Positions 56,961 to 64,000 of a stretch of 64,000 bases of DNA are shown one piece after another. Position numbers and translations under genes: made by a program. The stretch comes from Atherix ibis (lineage: Eukaryota; Arthropoda; Insecta; Diptera; Athericidae): contig OY282610.1 of NCBI GenBank assembly GCA_958298945.1, forward strand, positions 31,136,167-31,200,166, given 5' to 3'. Each line of letters starts with the position of its first letter. Positions within the stretch are counted from its first letter, which is position 1. The notes beneath the pieces are model-generated. The model had not been told where the DNA came from. It was given only the letters and a program-made list of their open reading frames with translations, and ran no database searches.

Positions 56961-58895
56961 TTGTGTGACTTTTTTGTTGCACAAGCTCAAAACTACTTCA
57001 AAGGACATTATTTTTTTTTTCAAGATGTTAACAATTCAAAAGTAAAACTTACTCCAAAAAGTTCGGTAATAACTAGGTAATTTTCTTATGTTTTTTCACA
57101 GGTCAAGAAAATATTTTATGTTTCTTTCTTTTTCACAAGGTTAAGTAAATATTTTATTTTATCTAAAAAATTTATGAGTTTAAATTGTTAATTTATAATC
57201 TCGAAAATATAAAATTTCTAACCAAAATATCCAAACAGTCATATTGATTTGAAACCTAAGCAATTAGGATAACTTTTTCCACTCTGCTAGACTGGGTCTT
57301 GCTAAAATTTTCTGGTATAGATTTTTTATTATAAAATAGTTTACACAAAAATAACCAACTAGAAAAAATATCTATTAAAAAAAAAACAACATAGAAATAA
57401 ATAAATCAAATATAATAGAGCATGTAGTATTCAAATAAAAATACTCCTATTTCAACTAAAGGGTTTTTCCGAATGTTATTCTAATAATTCCCTTATAACA
57501 TATTTAGATAATCCCCAATTTTATATGGGCATATACTCATAATAGCAAAATATTTCAAAATAAACTTATATAAAATATAAATATCCTTTTGGATTTTTAT
57601 ACCATACTTTCTTAAAAAAAAAAAAAATAATAATATTTAAATTTGTTATAAATTGTAGAAAAATAATATAAAGTAGAATAATTCTCTTTAAAAGGTCGAA
57701 TATATTTCTTTTCAACTGAGTCACTTCAAAAAATAACTATCCTAATATTCATCGTTATTATTTTTAGAAAAATAAGGGCATAATAAACATATTTTATATA
57801 TTTAAAAAATATTATCATTAGACGTACGAGTATGTATGCTTGTTTATGTTGTATAAAAACATAAAACGATGAATTTTACAAAATATTTTATGCAAATTCC
57901 ATTAAAACCATAGACAATTGGCATCTGCTTATATAAATATTTATATGTACATATTTACTAAAGTCTTCCGCATTCTTATACAGATGGATATAAGAAGGAA
58001 TTTCCATGTTTTTTTTTTCATTTTCTTTGAAGAAGGAAAACATCTTAAAAAGATGTAGAACTATTTTCTTAAGTTGAAAAGATTTTATATGAAATGTTTC
58101 CTTATATTTTATTCTATACGTTTTTATGGGAACATTTACAAGATCTTTCCTTTTTTCTAAGTACGAGTATATAACATACTTCAAATTGTATGTGGTATCT
58201 CTTAATGATGTACTCAACATTTTGTACAAATATCTAATATACTTATTCATGGTTGTATTTAAGTTGTTAAAAATTATAGTGCTAATTGTCAGTAAAAATG
58301 AGGTACTATATGCTTCATAAAGATAGTTAACAAGTTGCTTTTATATTGCAAAGAGCACTTGTAACTGTTTAAAAAAAAAAAAAATTGACATTTTTACGAG
58401 AAACAATTTAACATTATTTGTAACCGTAAGTTAGGTGTGCACGGTTTTAAAATTGTTAGTGAAAAATTCTTTGCCCAATTGTTTTTTATGAAAGCACATA
58501 TATTTTAAAATAGTTAAAATAATAAATTATAAAATTTAACCATTTCTACAAATTTACTTTCTAGAGAGTAAAGTTAGTAGCACTATTGAAAAAGTTTTGT
58601 TGCATGGCTGAGCTCAATTCTAGATTCATCCTTGGCGTTAAAGATGGTTTTACTTTATCAAATATATTATATTCTTCTACAATTTGACGCACGTACGCTT
58701 TTTATTTATAATTTTTAATTAGAGGTAGCTGAAAAATTTCGTGTCTGATTTTATTTAGTAACAGGTTAATTTTTTTTTTTTATTCATTAAGAGTTGCATT
58801 TGCGTCTAAGTGGAATTTTATTCATTAGAAACCGGAATATTATGTTAGTGCAAAACTCTTTTTTTTGTAAGAGTATTAATGATTAGTGCTTAAAA
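56961..58895. other. AT-rich sequence without recognisable gene
   Basis: Nothing readable. Octamers at 57825-57832 and 58162-58169. The 120-codon minus frame at 57888-58250 is K/I/F-rich and matches nothing I know. Confidence 0.65.
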
Positions 58896-58899
58896 CGTA

Positions 58900-59780
58900 A
58901 AAATCCACCTACGGACACAGGTGTTTCCTCTTCCCCTTCCACACTTGTTGCCTTTACCCTAACACCCACAAAAAGAGCCACACTGACCCACTTGAATAAT
59001 ACCACCACTTATAAATCATTAAATTACAAACACAATCTCAATCCCAACTACAACCACAACAAAACAAACCAGAACCCTTCCCCTCCCTTCCTTCCAAAGT
59101 TACCGATCATCTAGGCTTTCTCATTAGCTTAACTTGATGATTCTTAAATCAACTCAAAGAACAATTTAATGTGATATAAGCATGAAAAATCCTTTCCACC
59201 CGTGATGGCATTTGATATTTCACAGGTATTGTCGGCCTAACGTTCGATGCTTATGAACTCCCTTCAAAAATAAATATATTACTACAGAATTTTGACGTGA
59301 AACATTACTATCGCAACCCGATGAGATGCCGGTAATGTCAGTTACTGGGCCATACATAGTACCAATGTAAGGCGTCAGAGTTATGTACCAAATTGTAAAA
59401 CTAACACCCACGCATCAGGAGACAGTTGTTGCTCGTTTTATGCCCAGAGAAAAATATTGTCAAGGTCATGACGGATAACAAATACTCAATGGCAAGAGCA
59501 TTAATCCCAACACCTCATTCGCCAAAGCCATCCATATGCTCAACGCTACCGCTACTAACACCATTAGCAACAACCACAACTTTATCACTTCTTCCGAAAA
59601 AGATAACTATGCCAACTAATCATTCACTATCGAAATCTCCTACATCTAAATTTATAAAACAGTCCCCAACCATTTTAAACGTCTCCTCTTCTAATAAAAC
59701 TAATAATGCACACTCAAAAATCCCTAATAAAATATTATTAACACCTTCAATTGCTTCCCGTATCTCTGGTGAATAAGTCG
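58900..59780 (+). pseudogene. LINE-I ORF1 (Gag-like) remnant with CCHC zinc knuckle
   Basis: First ORF of a non-LTR retrotransposon; the protein binds RNA. A threonine/proline/asparagine-rich stretch near 58905-59110 is followed by FDAYELPSKINILLQNFDVK (about 59240-59300). Next comes NPMRC, then a C-x2-C-x4-H-x4-C knuckle (59324-59370) carrying two stops (CR-stop-CQLLGHT-stop-YQC). Part of a further cysteine series follows (SELCTK). After a frame change, LCPEKNIVKVMTDNKYSMAR (59430-59490) continues as the usual C-terminal region. The last 80 codons to 59776 are open and S/T/P/N-rich. The order is that of Gag proteins in jockey/I-type LINEs. Confidence 0.75.
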
Positions 59781-59784
59781 CGGT

Positions 59785-62308
59785 ACTCATAAATACCCTT
59801 TAAGATCTGAATCTGGAATACCGCAGGAATTTAATAAATTAAGTCTACTAAACCAGGCTCAAGTTCCGATAAATAACAATATTATTTTTAAGAGTACAAG
59901 CCTACAAAGTGGCTGTCCTATAGGCTATTCCCTTGTTATTCATAAAATTATAGCACAGAACTCTTCTATCATACTACAAACTAAACCCAGCTTCCAAAAA
60001 ATCATCTGGCGTTATACTGATTCCGACTCTAGCTTGCCCCTATCTTCAGTATGGTAAGGTATGGTTAGCCAATTACCAGAAAACACCATTATCCTCGAAG
60101 ATTTCAATTCACATAGTCTCTCTTGGGGTTCTCAAAGAACCTGTTGACGCAGAAATTTTTTTAAGAAGTGGCTTACTTCCGTCAACTCTAGTGACATTTT
60201 TTTTAAACAATGGTAGTCTGACGTTTTTTTTTGACAAAAGGAACTAAGTCCTTCTTCTATCCAACCTATATTCTTGAACGGATGTTGAGTTTATTTTCAT
60301 GGAAGGCTTGCCCATTATTTTGGAAGGAAAAAGTGGCATAATCGTCTGTAAAACCACTTTGAGACTTCTTGGAGAACCAGGCAAACTGGGATAGGTTTAG
60401 ATCTGTGGTCACTATAATCAAGGATACTTTACCGTTAGAATTGCCTGTAAAACAGGAAGCGAGAAATATGGTTGCCATCCTCAGGCGTGCAGCTAGTATA
60501 TCCATACCGTCTCCGTCCGGTGCATTGAGACACTGACCTCAGTACTCACAGGGAATCGTTACGTTAAGACATAAGATAAATTTGGCCTGGAAAAAATACT
60601 CCCGTTTCGCCAGTACGACTAATCTTCTCGAGTTGACACTTAAATCCGCCAGAGTCAAGAAGTCAGTAAGAAAAGCCAAGTTTTCAGATTGAAATGATTT
60701 TAATGCCAGCATTAACACCAGATACTCCCCCAAGGAAGCATGGACAAGAATTAATCGGATTCTTGGTCGTCAAAGGACTGGAATTCTTCCATCCATTAAG
60801 ACTGGGAATGGGATTATAACCGACTCCCATTTCATCATTGAGGAACTTGCAACAGCTTGAGCATCGTTCTCCTCGATCAACTGAAGTCACTTGTAGAGTT
60901 GAAGTTATTTTTGAACTTTTTCAAGGGGAGAGACAAGGTATCATTCAAAATGATTAACGAGGCATCAACAGTTCCAAATATTTGGAAAGTTACTGTTGCG
61001 GTTCCTATACCAAAACCATAACTTTCGCGTTTTTCGGCTAACAATTACAGAAAAATCTCTCTGTTGCGTTGCATGTCCAAGATTTTGGAAAAGATACTTG
61101 CTTTTGGACCGAACCCGATTCTTGCTAAGAAGCTCACCCCTACCAATATACATATAGGTCAGGCAGTGGGTATCTGACTATGCTTCTGGACCTACAGCAT
61201 GCTATGATTGCTATAAACCTTAAGACTGTTGCGATCATATCTGACTATAGAAACTTCACGGTTAAGGCGAACCGTCATGAATTCGTCAAACCGCATGACA
61301 GAAAATGGGATTATACAAGGTTCCCCTCTTTTCACTATACTTTTCCAACGCATACATTCACTCCACGTCTCATGATATTTCCTCCATAATACACCATCTA
61401 TATGACGACAATCTCTTCGTGGTGGCAGTAGAACCGAGAGGGGAGGTGATACTCAACAATATCAGTAAGGCCATTTCAACTGAAGCAGTAAAAATGTGTC
61501 AATTATAGAAATTTCGAGATCACTGTTTCTCCATGTTTGTAAGAAACGGAAACGTAACCCAAATGAATTCACATCCGCCTCCTACCTCCTCCATCCGACA
61601 GATTCCATAAAAATCTTGGGTTTGTGCCATTACTCGTGGACTATCAACCGAATAAACTCCATTCTTAATATTGTATATTGCAGATTCTAGTTGGTAATAA
61701 ATGCAATCAGAATGGCTAATGTCTTACTGGACAGAACGTTGCTCTATTCCCTCACTTTATGCGACAGAATGCCAGTAGTAAGAGAAAGGCAATATACCGT
61801 CTCACACTACCTTAATATATCCCGTATTAACCTTCTGCGTATCCCCTTTACAATCTCCTAAAGCAATTCTCCTCCACCGCCTATTCTAAAAGAAATTCAT
61901 CCTCCATTTCCCTTTTGATCACTGAATTAGAAAAACATCCATCCACACTTTCTTTTAATTTTTCAAACTTCCTCTTGCACCCGGAGTGGAAATCGTGTGA
62001 TTGGAACGAAGTTGAGCCTACATCACTCAGCAGGTACAGTAAGGCAAACGCCGATCCATTTGGGTATAGGAAATTGTTCCTAGAACTGCTGGATGGACTC
62101 GGTAATTCGGTTCTAATGTTCACGGATACAGCTGTTGATGACCGTACAGAATTGTTTGCTGTCATCCAGCTTGTTGGTAGTACGCACCGTAATTTTTCCA
62201 GCTATAGGTTCGCCATTCATTGACCACCCAATCAATAGCAGAATAGCTATATTTACTGATAGCCTACGTGTATCTGCCCTCGGAGCAATTCGTGGATTCA
62301 TCACAATC
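59785..62308 (+). pseudogene. LINE-I ORF2 remnant: endonuclease, reverse transcriptase, RNase H (first part)
   Basis: Degenerate but in proper order. Endonuclease motif LPENTIILEDFNSHSLSWGS (about 60080-60140; the G-D-F-N motif is E-D-F-N here). Linker-like text to 60880. Reverse transcriptase N-terminal block ASTVPNIWKVTVAVPIPKP and NNYRKISLLRCMSKILEKIL (about 60965-61105). Catalytic region HLYDDNLFVVAV (about 61390-61430), equivalent to Y-A-D-D. RNase H starts with FTDTAVDDRTELFAVI (about 62120-62165) and continues as RIAIFTDS (about 62240-62265). Many stops and shifts. An RNase H domain places it in the I/jockey superfamily rather than in RTE or R2. The RNase H is interrupted at 62309 by MarA. 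Confidence 0.78.
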
Positions 62309-62310
62309 TA

Positions 62311-63632
62311 CGAGGGTCGTTCAATAAGTCCTTAGAAAATCCGAGAAATTACGCTCGTAGTGTCGGTAAAAATTTTTTTTGCAAGTAGCATTACCGACAG
62401 GAAAGCTGTCAAAATTTCAGCCCATAGCGTAGGTCTGTTTCTATCGTCGATTAAAGTTCACGACATTTATTTGTGCATTCAGTAAAATAATTGCTGCAAT
62501 TGACAGTAAAGAAGGTTCAGGTAGGAAAGTTTTAAAAAAAGTTTGGGCGGAATACAATATTTTAGATTGCATAACAATGGATAAAAGCGAGTTTAGGGCT
62601 GTCATGAAACATCTCCATTTGAAAGGCTTAAGCCCGAAAGAAATCAAAGCCGAATTGGATGCAGTTCATTGCACATCTGCACCTTTGTTTGCGACGGTTT
62701 ACAATTGGGTGAATGAATTTAAACGTGGCCGTTCATCCACAAAAGATGAACATCGTACAGGATGCCCAGTTAAGGTGTCTACTCCTGAAATCATCGAAAA
62801 AATCCACGATCTGATTTTGAACGATCGGCGAATTAAAGTGCGCGAATTAGTTGAGGCCACGGGCATATCACAAGGTACAGTCGCTTCAATTTTGCATGAA
62901 AAATTGTCTGTGAAAAAAATTTCGGCAAGATGGGTGCCGCGTTTGCTCTCAGAGGAGAATAAGCGCAATCGTGTAGTGGAGTCTGAGGCTATGTTGGCAC
63001 TCTTTCATCGCAATCCTGCCGAATTCCTTCGTCGATATGTCACTGTGGACGAAACCTGGATGCACTACTACACTCCAGAAATGAAGAGACAGTCATCACA
63101 GTGGATTTTCAAGGGTGAACGGGCTCCGAAGAAGGCAAAAACTGTGCCATCGGCCGGCAAGGTGATGGCCACGGTCTTTTGGGATTCGCAGGGCATCATT
63201 TTTATCGACTACTTGGAAAAAGGAAAAACAATAACAGGAGCGTATTACGCGTCGTTATTGCAACGGTTGAGCGAGGAAATCAAAGAGAAACACCCCCATC
63301 TGAAGAAGAAAAAAATCCTCTTGCATCAGGATAATGCGCGTGTGCACACCTGCGCTGTTTCCATGGCCAAAATTGTGGAATTGAGAATGGAATTGTTGCA
63401 GCATCCCGCTTATTCACCAGATTTGGCCCCGAGTGACTATTTTCTTTTCCCCAATCTAAAGAAATGGCTTGGCGGATGATGGTTCACTTCCAACGAGGAC
63501 GTCATTGCTCAAACGGATGAGTATTTTGCAGAACTTCCGAAATCCTATTTTTTGGACGGGATAAAAATTTTGGAAAAACTGTTGGAAAAGTGTATACAGC
63601 TAAAAGGAGATTACGTTGAAAAATAAAAATTT
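62311..63632 (+). mobile_element. MarA mariner copy 3, nearly complete, 3' repeat lost
   Basis: Left end CGAGGGTCGTTCAATAAGTC after TA (62309-62310). Similarity to MarA ends a few bases after the transposase stop (near 63632), and no right-hand repeat follows. Instead, LINE-I RNase H sequence resumes at once. The 5' non-coding part holds a 90-bp foreign insert between two GCAT words (62475-62478 and 62569-62572) that the other MarA copies lack. Inserted in LINE-I. Confidence 0.93.
62577..63626 (+). pseudogene. MarA mariner transposase with a single stop codon
   Basis: The most complete transposase in the window: 349 codons from ATG 62577 to TAA 63624-63626, the normal mariner length. The DNA-binding half covers residues 1-115, with helix-turn-helix text IKAELDAVHCTSAPLFATVY; the usual G-R-P hook is G-C-P here. 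The linker WVPRLLSEEN is at 119-128. Catalytic aspartates are D158 (VTVDETW), D252 (HQDNARVH) and D287 (SPDLAPSDYF), so DD34D. The only interruption is codon 301 (63477-63479), CGA to TGA, a typical CpG decay. The remaining 48 codons to GDYVEK are open. With the right terminal repeat missing, the element could not move itself. Confidence 0.95.
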
Positions 63633-64000
63633 ATGAACACAGTCATGTTGGATTCCTGGTTAATGAATTAACTGGCTGTTGCACGGGGCAGGTTCTCCAC
63701 CGTCCGCTGCTCACTGTGAATCCCAGTCTGCTCTGTTTGCTAACCAAATGGCATATAACATCTTAATTCAACTTAGCCCAGAATTTCTTTTTGAATAGGT
63801 CTCCTTCGCTTGTGAAGCTCCTAAATTCAACAATTATTTTTCCAAGCCCACTTATTGACCTTCTTAATTATCTAAATATCCTCCAACAAAATTTAATAAT
63901 GTATGAATTTTTCCTCCAAATAACCATCGACCTAAATTTCATTAGTGAAGCTGACAATGCCAACCCACACGTAACATTAAGTAGCATTGCAGAATGGCCT
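63633..64000 (+). pseudogene. LINE-I ORF2, RNase H end and 3' part
   Basis: Immediately after MarA the plus strand reads HSHVGFLVNELTGC (about 63637-63680). This is the S-H-V-G-I-x-G-N-E-x-A-D block near the end of LINE RNase H (G-N-E is V-N-E here). It shows that MarA sits inside the RNase H domain and that some LINE sequence between the IFTDS and SHVG blocks is missing. The rest to the window end is less AT-rich and probably the LINE 3' part; it may continue beyond the window. Confidence 0.6.

Noticed and set aside
57888..58250. 120-codon minus frame
   Set aside because: Composition typical of chance frames in AT-rich DNA (K, I, F, Y); no motif, no supporting context.
59426..59776. 116-codon plus frame as a host gene
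   Set aside because: Its start continues LINE Gag text (LCPEKNIVKVMTDNKY) directly behind the zinc-knuckle remnant, so it belongs to LINE-I ORF1.

Overview
The window is nuclear DNA from an animal, most likely an insect. It is strongly AT-rich and has no bacterial-style operons or ribosome binding sites. Almost everything recognisable is transposon wreckage of kinds typical of insect genomes: several mariner families plus jockey-, I- and R1-like non-LTR retrotransposons (LINEs). I cannot name the species. I found no convincing host gene, tRNA, rRNA or CRISPR array. The only candidate non-transposon coding pieces are an unrecognised 93-codon frame at 14096-14377 (minus) and a degenerate coding-like stretch at 2335-3330 (minus).

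The families carry local labels. MarA has ends CGAGGGTCGTTC and a 349-codon DD34D transposase; copies or parts lie at 11633-12814, 32300-32465, 32468-33563, 55260-56020 and 62311-63632. MarB has ends CGAGGTCTGTTC and inverted repeats of about 187 bp; copies lie at 4095-4954, 33608-34445, 50042-51129 and 55107-56546. MarC is at 7022-8288, MarD at 14519-15776 and the Mos1-like MarE at 25020-25926. MarF and TnpG survive only as relics. A short MITE occurs at 34978-35221 and 50926-51122. LINE pieces are: an I/jockey-superfamily element from 58900 to the window end (Gag zinc knuckles, endonuclease, reverse transcriptase, RNase H); four jockey-like relics (12.9, 20.3, 21.6 and 39.4-40.2 kb); two reverse-transcriptase scraps of another family (17.9 and 34.7 kb); and three copies of an R1-like 3' end (26.4, 28.6 and 38.0 kb).

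Layout: 0-4 kb AT-rich with one unknown relic; 4-16 kb four mariners separated by AT-rich DNA; 16-25 kb scattered relics; 25-31 kb MarE, LINE 3' ends and a hairpin; 31.5-35.2 kb a dense nest of MarA, MarB, LINE and MITE; 38-42 kb a second copy of the LINE/MarF composite, then jockey and TnpG relics; 44.07-46.22 kb a 13-bp-unit minisatellite; 50-51 kb MarB with a MITE inside its terminal repeat; 55.1-56.5 kb a MarA/MarB chimera; 58.9-64 kb the LINE with a nearly intact MarA inside its RNase H region.

No transposase in the window is intact. The closest is MarA at 62577-63626, with a single in-frame stop downstream of all three catalytic aspartates. The most interesting signal is not a gene. The octamer TACTCGTA (or its complement TACGAGTA) appears 19 times by eye with unrelated flanks, about ten times my rough expectation. 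It has exactly the form expected of an excision scar, TA-(CGAG or CTCG)-TA, left by mariners whose ends begin CGAG, as MarA, MarB and MarC do.
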